26,355 nucleotides of DNA, taken from NCBI GenBank assembly GCA_045640905.1, contig JAZUFW010000078.1:1-26355 (forward strand), given 5' to 3'. Of the stretch, positions 1 to 5,956 are shown piece by piece. Made by a program: the position numbers and the translations under genes. Each line of letters opens with the position of its first letter. Position 1 is the first letter of the stretch. A model generated the notes under the pieces. It did no database searches. It had not been told where the DNA came from and worked only from the letters and a program-made list of their open reading frames with translations. The stretch is from JAILLW01 sp045640905 (GTDB taxonomy: Bacteria; Bacillota; Clostridia; Lachnospirales; Lachnospiraceae).

Positions 1-789
1 GTCAAAAACACCGTTTTCCGTTTCTATAAGACATCCACCCGGCGAAAGGACACCGTCCTGAATAAATTCCGCACTGTGTTCGGTAAGTCCTGTCTGTGCC
101 AAAATATCCTCTTTCTTCTCCACAACACTTTGAAAGTCTTCTCTCGAAATATGAATAATAACGTTTCTGGCGCCGTTGGAATTATTCAAAGCATCCACAA
201 TCAATCCCGAAACAATACCTTTATATTCCTCAAGATTAACCTTAAAAATGTGTTCGAAAACATCGGTTATTTTTTCAACGAGCAAAGGTTCAAGCTGTTC
301 GACAAGTTCGGCATATTGTTTTTCAAGGGACTCCTCTTTTTCTTCGAGTTCATCCATTTTCGCCTTCAGTTGACGATCCGCCTCTGCCTGCCCTGCTTCG
401 AACCCTTCACTTTTGCCTTCTTCAAAAGCATCTGCCTTAATCTGTTCGGCTTCGGCTCTTGCATTTTCGAGTATTTCCGAGGCCTCTGCTCTTGCTTCTT
501 CAATCCCGCTTCGTGCAGCCGAAAGTTCTTCGTTTATTCGTTCAAGTTCTTCCCTCTCTGCGCTCTTTTGAACCGCCTCCTCGGCATCGGAATCTATCAG
601 GTCATCAATATTCTCTGCAGGAAGGCCTTCAAAGAATTCATCAGAATCATAACTTATATTTGCAATTGTCTGTAATTTTGCTATACGTTCCTGTTCTTCC
701 TGAATGCGTCTTTCCACAAGTTCGTTGGTGTCAACGACCTTGGAATCCTCATTTACGGAAAGCCAGAACCCCTTCAATACATTAGACAA
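1..789 (-). CDS. fliH: Flagellar assembly protein FliH (3' end beyond window)
   Basis: 263 codons are visible with no stop; the C-terminus lies outside the left edge. FliH is the cytoplasmic stator-like regulator of the FliI export ATPase of the flagellar type III system. The translation begins LSNVLKGFWLSVNEDSK and continues with a long Glu/Ala/Arg-rich coiled coil (about residues 75-165, with an EGKSEGFEAGQAEA glycine-repeat stretch) and a C-terminal domain containing the QDGVLSPGGCLIET motif, all typical of FliH. The start is TTG at 789-787: an in-frame TAA lies immediately upstream, the TTG overlaps the fliG stop, and a GGAGGTG Shine-Dalgarno inside the last fliG codons is correctly spaced. 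The only other early start is TTG at 777-775. It is the last gene visible in the flagellar operon; fliI would be expected next, which is inference. Nearly full length for the family. Confidence 0.9.
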   Translation of the reverse strand, partial: MSNVLKGFWLSVNEDSKVVDTNELVERRIQEEQERIAKLQTIANISYDSDEFFEGLPAENIDDLIDSDAEEAVQKSAEREELERINEELSAARSGIEEARAEASEILENARAEAEQIKADAFEEGKSEGFEAGQAEADRQLKAKMDELEEKEESLEKQYAELVEQLEPLLVEKITDVFEHIFKVNLEEYKGIVSGLIVDALNNSNGARNVIIHISREDFQSVVEKKEDILAQTGLTEHSAEFIQDGVLSPGGCLIETENGVFD

Positions 790-1798
790 TTATCTCGTCA
801 CCTCCGCCTCTGGAAATAACGATTTCACCGGCATCCTCAAGCTTTCGGATAACCGCAACTATCTTCTGCTGTGCTTCTTCAACATCCTTCATACGCACAG
901 GTCCCATGAACTCCATATCTTCCTTAATCATGGCAGCCAGACGTTTTGACAGGTTATTGAAAATAGCATTCTGAACCTGTTCGTTGGAACCTTTAAGAGC
1001 AACAGCCAGATCATTGTTTTCAACATCACGAAGAACTCTTTGGATTGCTCTGTCATCAAGCAGCAGAATATCTTCGAATACGAACATCTTCTTTCTGATT
1101 TCGTCGGCCAATTCGGGTTCTTCGATTTCCAAAGTCTCCATGATATGTTTCTCGGTACCACGGTCTACAGTATTCAAAATTTCTACTACGGCATCTACGC
1201 CACCGATGATGGTGTAATCCTGGTTTACCAAAGAAGCAAGCTTTGATTCGAGCACCTTTTCAACCTCTTTAATAACATCCGGAGAAGTTCTGTCCATTAC
1301 GGCTATACGTTTAGCAACATCAGCCTGCCTGTCGGGCGGCAATGCGGACACAATAAGTGCGGACTGCGATGCCGGCAAGTACGACAAAATAAGTGCAATA
1401 GTCTGCGGATGTTCATCCTGTATAAAGTTAAACAACTGTGTAGCATCTGTTTTTCGAACAAATTCAAAGGGCTTGACCTGCAATGATGCGGTAAGCTTAC
1501 TGATAACGTCAAGAGCCTTGTCATTACCGAAGGATTTCTCGAGCAATTCTTTGGCATACCCGATACCGCCTTCTGCGATATACTGCTGGGCCAGACAAAT
1601 CTGGTAAAACTCTGCGATAACATCTTCCTTAATCTGAGGAGTAACCGCTCTGGTATTGGCTATCTCCAATGTCAGTTCTTCGATTTCCTCTTCCTTCAGA
1701 TGCTTAAAAATAGTTGCGGATTTTTCCGGTCCCAACGCAATAAGCAGTATTGAAGCTTTTTGTAATCCCGTTAATTGTTCATCTGCTATTCTTGCCAT
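782..1798 (-). CDS. fliG: Flagellar motor switch protein FliG
   Basis: 338 aa, the normal length for FliG, the rotor protein of the C-ring that takes torque from MotA and binds the MS ring protein FliF. The N-terminal domain begins MARIADEQLTGLQKASILLIALGPEKSATIFKHL. The middle domain carries the hallmark EHPQTIALILSYLP at about residue 128. The C-terminal torque domain holds the charged helix around DDRAIQRVLRDVENNDLAVALKG and a FMGPVRMKDVEEAQQKIV segment. The start ATG lies 5 nt after the fliF stop. The last codons (GGGDEIIV) double as the ribosome binding site of fliH, whose TTG start overlaps this stop. No oddities in the conserved residues I can see. Confidence 0.97.
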   Translation of the reverse strand: MARIADEQLTGLQKASILLIALGPEKSATIFKHLKEEEIEELTLEIANTRAVTPQIKEDVIAEFYQICLAQQYIAEGGIGYAKELLEKSFGNDKALDVISKLTASLQVKPFEFVRKTDATQLFNFIQDEHPQTIALILSYLPASQSALIVSALPPDRQADVAKRIAVMDRTSPDVIKEVEKVLESKLASLVNQDYTIIGGVDAVVEILNTVDRGTEKHIMETLEIEEPELADEIRKKMFVFEDILLLDDRAIQRVLRDVENNDLAVALKGSNEQVQNAIFNNLSKRLAAMIKEDMEFMGPVRMKDVEEAQQKIVAVIRKLEDAGEIVISRGGGDEIIV

Positions 1799-1803
1799 CT
1801 AAT

Positions 1804-3405
1804 TTATCCCCATTCCTCTGTCAGCCAGTTACGCAGAAGATTTGCGGCTGCTTCAGGATTTTCATCAACAAATTTTTCAACCATACGACGAGTTTCGGAT
1901 ATGGCTTCCGTAGAAATATTCTCGAGGTCGGATTCGGGCTGTGACTGCAGGAGATTTTCTACAGTCAGTTCTTCCGGTGTCTCCGGTTCCTTCTCTGTCT
2001 TCATGCTTCTTAATACCACGAACAGCAACAATCCCAAAATTACAACAATGAGCAGAATGGTCATTACATCGGTTGCGGTAATTCCCAAGCCCTCTTTGTC
2101 AATAAACATATTCTCGGAATAACCGACTATCGAAATGTTGGCATTGGCAAATCCTGTTGCCTTCGATACCATATCGTAAAAACTCTCGTCGACTTCAATC
2201 GGAGTACGAACATCGTTGGCAAGCTTGTATTCGTCCCATGTTATTCCGTCCAAAAGGCCTTGCGCCTTTACATCCTCTTCTCTGACTACGACAATATTCG
2301 TCAACGCCAGTGAAATGGATGAACTTGAATAATTTACCGCACCTGCCGGAGTTGTTTTGTCTGTAATTCTCTCCGAAGGCAGATAATTCTTTTCATTTTC
2401 TTCCGTCGAAGTGGTCGAATAATCATTATCCTGCCATACATACTCCGTATCGCCGTTGGAATCGGTTCCGGGAACATCCTCATTTCCGTTAACGGATTCT
2501 GATGTATAATTTCTTTCGCTTGAAAGGTATCCCTGCGACTGGTCATCGTTAACGTAGTACTGATGATCTGTTTCGGAATAAGAACTGAAATCCACATCAA
2601 GGTTAACGGCAACCTCTACTTTATCGAATTCGCCGGTTCCCAAAACCACCTGACGAACTTCGCTCTTTACGACATTTTCCCACTGTGTCTTTACGGACAA
2701 CTGGCTTGAAGCGGTTCCTGAAACACTGTAACTGTCGGCACCGGAAAACAGTGTATTCCCTTCGGTGTCCATAATTACGATATTTTCGTCCGTCTTGTTT
2801 CCTATAGCCACGGCTACGGCATGTGCCAATCCTGCGGCCGCATCGGAACTCAAATCGTTTCCGTCCAAATCAATCAATACCCATGCGGAACTTTCTTCTT
2901 CACGGGCTATTAACGTTCCGTCGTTTTCCGGAATGTAAAGATCAACAACAGCGCTCTTTACAAACGTAAACTTGGCAATAATATCATCAGCCAGTCTCGT
3001 TTCCAGATATACCTCATATTTTTTCTGCTTATCGGCTTCGGTTGTCGAGAATCCTCCGTCCGTAACATTGTCAATGGTATATGCGCTTGACTGAATATCG
3101 TTGGCCCCGAGCAAAAGGTTGGCTTCCGACTGCTGCTTTTTGTTTATCTTAATCTGGTATCCGTCATCGGATACCTGATAATCCAATCCTTCTCCGTCCA
3201 AAAGATCGGTTACTTCCGAAGCTTCCTTAGTGGTTTCACAGTTAATCAAAATGACATACTGAGGCTGACTCAATACGGTAATAACTATGGCCAAAGCTAA
3301 TATCACCCCTGCCGCCGCAGCGATGATGTACGTTTTTTGTTTAGTTGTGAATTTGTTCCACCAGACTAGGACCATCTGCAGAAGTTCCCTAATTCGTTCG
3401 GGCAT
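1804..3405 (-). CDS. fliF: Flagellar MS-ring protein FliF
   Basis: 533 aa, normal family length. FliF forms the membrane MS ring on which rotor and export apparatus are built. A first membrane helix lies at about residues 24-46 (TYIIAAAAGVILALAIVIT). It is followed by the YscJ/FliF ring-building domains (EASEVTDLLDGEGLDYQVS; LLLGANDIQSSAYTIDNVTD; EVYLETRLADDIIAKF; VAVNLDVDFSSYSETDHQYY). A second helix lies at about 440-462 (TILLIVVILGLLLFVVL). The cytoplasmic tail ends AANLLRNWLTEEWG, the conserved FliG-binding peptide. The start ATG has AAGGAG six bases upstream. The gene sits 26 nt after fliE and 5 nt before fliG, so it is co-transcribed and probably translationally coupled with fliG. Confidence 0.97.
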   Translation of the reverse strand: MPERIRELLQMVLVWWNKFTTKQKTYIIAAAAGVILALAIVITVLSQPQYVILINCETTKEASEVTDLLDGEGLDYQVSDDGYQIKINKKQQSEANLLLGANDIQSSAYTIDNVTDGGFSTTEADKQKKYEVYLETRLADDIIAKFTFVKSAVVDLYIPENDGTLIAREEESSAWVLIDLDGNDLSSDAAAGLAHAVAVAIGNKTDENIVIMDTEGNTLFSGADSYSVSGTASSQLSVKTQWENVVKSEVRQVVLGTGEFDKVEVAVNLDVDFSSYSETDHQYYVNDDQSQGYLSSERNYTSESVNGNEDVPGTDSNGDTEYVWQDNDYSTTSTEENEKNYLPSERITDKTTPAGAVNYSSSSISLALTNIVVVREEDVKAQGLLDGITWDEYKLANDVRTPIEVDESFYDMVSKATGFANANISIVGYSENMFIDKEGLGITATDVMTILLIVVILGLLLFVVLRSMKTEKEPETPEELTVENLLQSQPESDLENISTEAISETRRMVEKFVDENPEAAANLLRNWLTEEWG

Positions 3406-3431
3406 GTGGCGCTCCTTGTACTAAATATTGA

Positions 3432-3746
3432 TTAAATCTGCATCTGCATGATTTCTTTATATGCTTCCAAAACTTTATCTCTGACGGCTACGGTATATTG
3501 CAAAGCCGTTGATGCTTTCTGCAGCGCAATTGTCAGTTCGTGGGTGTTATCCGTCTCGCCCAGCGCCCAACGCAGTTCTTCGTTTTCGGCATCGGATAAA
3601 TAAGCATTGGTCGTATTTAAATTTTCTACAGCCTTATCAAACAATGAGGCAAATTCGCCGGTAGGTTCAATGTTGGCAATAGATGAATTATCCGCAGCTT
3701 TCTGTATCGCCTTGGATGATATGTTGTAAAAAGAAGATATATCCAT
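3432..3746 (-). CDS. fliE: Flagellar hook-basal body protein FliE
   Basis: 104 aa, beginning MDISSFYNISSKAIQKAA. FliE joins the MS ring to the proximal rod and is an early export substrate. The C-terminal half has the usual NTTNAYLSDAENEELRWALGETDNTHELTIALQKASTAL... pattern that ends VRDKVLEAYKEIMQMQI, matching the family. I chose ATG at 3746-3744 and not TTG at 3749-3747: the AAAGGAG Shine-Dalgarno is only 3 nt from the TTG but 6 nt from the ATG. That Shine-Dalgarno begins inside the TAA stop of flgC, so the two genes are tightly coupled. Position between flgC and fliF is the standard Firmicutes order. Confidence 0.95.
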   Translation of the reverse strand: MDISSFYNISSKAIQKAADNSSIANIEPTGEFASLFDKAVENLNTTNAYLSDAENEELRWALGETDNTHELTIALQKASTALQYTVAVRDKVLEAYKEIMQMQI

Positions 3747-3757
3747 CAATTACTCCT

Positions 3758-4201
3758 TTATGCCATCTCAAGACCCTTCATGGCTATCGATTTGCTGGCG
3801 TTAAAAGCTGTGGCATTGGCTTCATAAGCACGGCTTGCATCAATGAGGTTGGTCATTTCCGTTACGATATTAACGTTCGGATATGTAACATAACCGTTTT
3901 CATCGGCATCCGGATGTGAAGGATCATATACCATGTTCATTTCGTTCCAAGTGTCTTCCGTTACATGACCGACCTTTACGCCCTGTCCCGTATACTGCTT
4001 GCTGGCATGACCCAAATATGCCGAAAATGCAGCAGGGGTAGCATTCTTTTCTTCAAAGGTAACCACTTTACGTCTGTACGGTGCTCCCTCAGCTGTTCTC
4101 GTGGTATTTGCGTTAGCCACGTTTTCCGCTATAACATCCATTCTGTAACGCTCGGCTGTCAGGCCCGATGCGTTAATATTAAAAGAATTAAAAATACTCA
4201 T
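3758..4201 (-). CDS. flgC: Flagellar basal-body rod protein FlgC
   Basis: 147 aa, normal for FlgC, a proximal rod subunit. It shows the rod/hook N-terminal motif (FNINASGLTAERYRMDVIAENVANANTTRT), the central segment VTEDTWNEMNMVYDPSHPDAD ENGYVTYPNVNIVTEMTNLIDA, and the C-terminal helix SRAYEANATAFNASKSIAMKGLEM. These terminal helices pack together in rod and hook proteins. The ATG has GGGAGGG about 4-5 nt upstream, located in the 14-nt gap after flgB. Its stop overlaps the ribosome binding site of fliE. Confidence 0.97.
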   Translation of the reverse strand: MSIFNSFNINASGLTAERYRMDVIAENVANANTTRTAEGAPYRRKVVTFEEKNATPAAFSAYLGHASKQYTGQGVKVGHVTEDTWNEMNMVYDPSHPDADENGYVTYPNVNIVTEMTNLIDASRAYEANATAFNASKSIAMKGLEMA

Positions 4202-4215
4202 AAGACCCTCCCAAA

Positions 4216-4605
4216 TTACTTAAGAACCATCTGAAGATTCGTAAACTCCTGATTAATCGACTGAACCAGACCGTTATACTTAATCTGGTTGGCAGCCAGT
4301 TCCACTGCTTCCGTGTCCGGATCGACATTGTTTCCGTCCAAACGATATGAGAAGTTCGATGAATCGGTAAATATCTTCGGTGTCAATTCGCTCTTCTTTA
4401 GGTGCGCAACCTTTGCATCCACGGTCTCGTATCTGTTGTTTCCGAGTGCACGCTTTAACTGGGATTCGAAATTAATATCCTGTCTTTTGTACCCCGGAGT
4501 GTTGGCATTAGCCATATTATTAGCAATTATCTCGTTTCGTTCCCAGGAAGCGTCTGCCGTTTTCCCCAGGACATTAACGTAATCATATACATTGGTATTA
4601 ATCAT
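4216..4605 (-). CDS. flgB: Flagellar basal-body rod protein FlgB
   Basis: 129 aa from the chosen ATG (4605-4603), beginning MINTNVYDYVNVLGKTADASW. FlgB is a proximal rod subunit. The motif RNEIIANNMANANTPGYKRQDINFE is diagnostic, and the C-terminal part (EAVELAANQIKYNGLVQSINQEFTNLQMVLK) is the paired helix. An open frame continues to an ATG at 4701, but the extra 32 residues have no family similarity and lie in the leader. The 4605 start has AGGA 5-6 nt upstream and gives family length. It is the first gene of the flagellar operon, with a candidate promoter 105-130 bp upstream. The downstream order flgC-fliE-fliF-fliG-fliH is classical. Confidence 0.95.
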   Translation of the reverse strand: MINTNVYDYVNVLGKTADASWERNEIIANNMANANTPGYKRQDINFESQLKRALGNNRYETVDAKVAHLKKSELTPKIFTDSSNFSYRLDGNNVDPDTEAVELAANQIKYNGLVQSINQEFTNLQMVLK

Positions 4606-4651
4606 ATTTTCCTGCTTTCCGGTATAAACGTACTCATATACTCCCGCTTTT

Positions 4652-4687
4652 CCCGTCAGGGGCAAAGTACTATATGTAGTATACGGG
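4652..4687 (-). other. Possible structured leader of the flgB mRNA
   Basis: Nested inverted repeats lie in the leader between the flgB promoter and start codon. An outer 5-bp helix pairs 4652-4656 with 4683-4687 (CCCGT/ACGGG). It encloses a perfect 5-bp hairpin, 4668-4672 with 4677-4681 (TACTA/TAGTA, loop of four). The pairings are exact but short. I do not recognise a known riboswitch class; the conserved GEMM (cyclic di-GMP) core was looked for and not seen. Confidence 0.3.
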
Positions 4688-4709
4688 CACACTACACCCA
4701 CACTATTTC

Positions 4710-4737
4710 ATTATAGAGAATCTACGGAAAAACACAA
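4710..4737 (-). promoter_or_regulatory. Candidate sigma-A promoter of the flgB operon
   Basis: Reading the minus strand, TTGTGT (4737-4732) and a perfect TATAAT (4715-4710) are separated by 16 nt. The -35 matches consensus in only its first three bases; the -10 is perfect. Predicted start is near 4703, giving a leader of about 98 nt to the flgB ATG. I saw no good sigma-28 (flagellar) promoter here, which fits an early flagellar operon driven by the housekeeping sigma factor, but this is inference. Confidence 0.65.
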
Positions 4738-4807
4738 GGGATTTTTGAAGAAAAACCACTTTATCTTGTGCTTCGGTTCGTTGACATAATACAACATATT
4801 GGGCCTT

Positions 4808-4822
4808 AATTTTCTGATGAAA
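4808..4822 (-). promoter_or_regulatory. Weak CodY-box-like site upstream of flgB
   Basis: The 15-mer at 4808-4822 matches 11 of 15 positions of the CodY consensus AATTTTCWGAAAATT. The first ten bases (AATTTTCTGA) match without a break and the second half is poor. It lies about 70 bp upstream of the flgB -35. It overlaps an 8-bp inverted repeat, TGATGAAA (4815-4822) and TTTCATCA (4831-4838). In Bacillus subtilis CodY is known to repress the fla/che operon; whether this site does so here is inference. Confidence 0.35.
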
Positions 4823-4930
4823 TGCCGATTTTTCATCAAATCAGATGCAAATTGCTTTACATAACCACTAAATGTTGTATCAAAATAACTTTTGCAGCTT
4901 TATAGGGACGTACTTTCCAATAAAGCAAGA

Positions 4931-4959
4931 AAGGGATTTATGACAAGCATAAATCCCTT
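4931..4959 (-). terminator. Intrinsic terminator after codY
   Basis: A perfect 12-bp inverted repeat pairs 4931-4942 with 4948-4959 (AAGGGATTTATG / CATAAATCCCTT, 5-nt loop), about 32 nt after the codY stop. On the minus strand it is followed by TCTTGCTTTATT, a broken U-tract. It separates codY from the flagellar operon. Confidence 0.8.
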
Positions 4960-4990
4960 TAAATAAATCAATCCGTTTTCCGTATTAATT

Positions 4991-5776
4991 TTACAGACCT
5001 CTTTGTGCTTTGAGCTTTGCTATCTCATCAAATACCATGTCATTGAGTACCTTGATGTAGGTTCCCTTCATTCCCGAGGACCTGCTTTCAATAACACCGG
5101 CAGATTCGAATTTGCGCAGCGCATTCACAATAACCGATCTGGTTATACCTACTCTATCGGCTATTTTGGACGCAACCAATATACCCTCCATGCCATTTAA
5201 TTCTTCAAAAATATGAATAACGGCATCCATTTCGGATATGGACAGCGTATTAATGGCTGATTGAATAACCGAAAGTTTACGTGTTTCTTCAGCACTTTCC
5301 TCATTTACGGCCCGCAACATTTCAAGTCCCACAACCGTGGTTCCGTATTCACACAAAATAATATCATCAATCTCATATTGTGATGCACATTTATAAATAA
5401 ACAAAGTGCCGAGTCTTTCGCCGGCTATTTCGATAGGCGTAATCGTAGCACGGAATTTGTTTACATCACCTTCGTTAAATCCGAGCGTAGCCAGATTAAC
5501 ATTTTCTTTTGTGGACAAAACAGCTAGGAGTCTTTCGTTTAACATAGCGTCTATGAATCCGCCGACATGGTCCACAATGAGTTCGGTAATCGAATCAACT
5601 CCGGGAGTATCACCGATTCCGAGAACTTTTCCTTTTCTGGAAATAACCAGTACATTCGATTCAAGTATTTCGCACAAAACCGAACAAATATCGTTAAATA
5701 CAACTTTGCTGGAATTGTTATTATGAAGTAACTTTCCTATCTTTCTTGTCTTATCCAGTAATTGAACACTACTCAT
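4991..5776 (-). CDS. codY: GTP- and branched-chain amino acid-sensing global repressor CodY
   Basis: 261 aa, normal family length (about 259). CodY binds DNA when isoleucine/leucine/valine and GTP are plentiful and represses starvation genes. The N-terminal GAF domain starts SSVQLLDKTRKIGKLLHNN. The C-terminal winged helix-turn-helix is nearly invariant (SKIADRVGITRSVIVNALRK at about 200-220, then SAGVIESRSSGMKGTYIKVLND). The start ATG at 5776 has GGAGG eight nt upstream. An in-frame ATG at 5830 would add 18 residues not found in the family and has no ribosome binding site. Upstream lie a strong CodY box and a promoter, so autoregulation is likely. An 11-bp inverted repeat covers the Shine-Dalgarno. 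A terminator follows the gene. Confidence 0.97.
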   Translation of the reverse strand: MSSVQLLDKTRKIGKLLHNNNSSKVVFNDICSVLCEILESNVLVISRKGKVLGIGDTPGVDSITELIVDHVGGFIDAMLNERLLAVLSTKENVNLATLGFNEGDVNKFRATITPIEIAGERLGTLFIYKCASQYEIDDIILCEYGTTVVGLEMLRAVNEESAEETRKLSVIQSAINTLSISEMDAVIHIFEELNGMEGILVASKIADRVGITRSVIVNALRKFESAGVIESRSSGMKGTYIKVLNDMVFDEIAKLKAQRGL

Positions 5777-5778
5777 AA

Positions 5779-5825
5779 AAAATACCTCCGTTAGGCGCAA
5801 AGGAACTGCACCATGGAGGTATTTT
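5779..5825 (-). promoter_or_regulatory. Inverted repeat covering the codY ribosome binding site
   Basis: A perfect 11-bp inverted repeat pairs 5779-5789 with 5815-5825, with a 25-nt loop. On the minus strand it reads AAAATACCTCC ... GGAGGTATTTT, and the second arm contains the GGAGG Shine-Dalgarno and ends 2 nt before the ATG. If the transcript starts upstream of 5825 it would fold and hide the ribosome binding site. The best promoter I find would start the RNA near 5814, so the first arm would then be DNA only and could act as an operator. Confidence 0.5.
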
Positions 5826-5849
5826 AACATACATTTTATTAAAAATCAA
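5821..5849 (-). promoter_or_regulatory. Candidate sigma-A promoter of codY
   Basis: Minus strand TTGATT (5849-5844) and TAAAAT (5826-5821) are separated by 17 nt. An alternative pair, TTGCCT (from 5855) with TATGTT (from 5832), also has 17 nt and would start about 10 nt earlier. The CodY box at 5853-5867 abuts or overlaps the upstream edge of either. Confidence 0.55.
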
Positions 5850-5852
5850 GGC

Positions 5853-5867
5853 AATTGTCAGACAATT
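5853..5867 (-). promoter_or_regulatory. CodY box (probable autoregulatory operator)
   Basis: The 15-mer AATTGTCAGACAATT is a perfect palindrome and matches 13 of 15 positions of the CodY consensus AATTTTCWGAAAATT. The two mismatches are symmetric (positions 5 and 11). It lies directly upstream of the codY -35 region, where binding could repress codY itself. CodY autoregulation is known in several Firmicutes. Confidence 0.75.
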
Positions 5868-5956
5868 ATATAATATCACCCGTTATGCCTCACTATTTCA
5901 ATCTGTTCAAACAAAAAGAACAACTATTCCGCGAACTCTTCGGGGCGGGAACAATG

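Noticed and set aside
76..785. Open plus-strand frames of 100-200 codons
   Set aside because: They lie opposite fliH, which has clear family motifs and a coiled coil; the plus frames have Phe/Leu/Cys-rich compositions typical of antisense shadows.
4606..4701. Longer flgB starting at ATG 4701
   Set aside because: The extra 32 residues do not match FlgB and lie in the leader just after the predicted transcript start; ATG 4605 has a ribosome binding site and gives family length.
5777..5830. Longer codY starting at ATG 5830
   Set aside because: No Shine-Dalgarno, 18 residues foreign to the family, and the segment overlaps the promoter -10 and inverted repeat.
5880..5956. Terminator after topA
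   Set aside because: A bulged TTCC(C)GC/GCGGAA stem is present, but it is short and irregular, so I did not call it.
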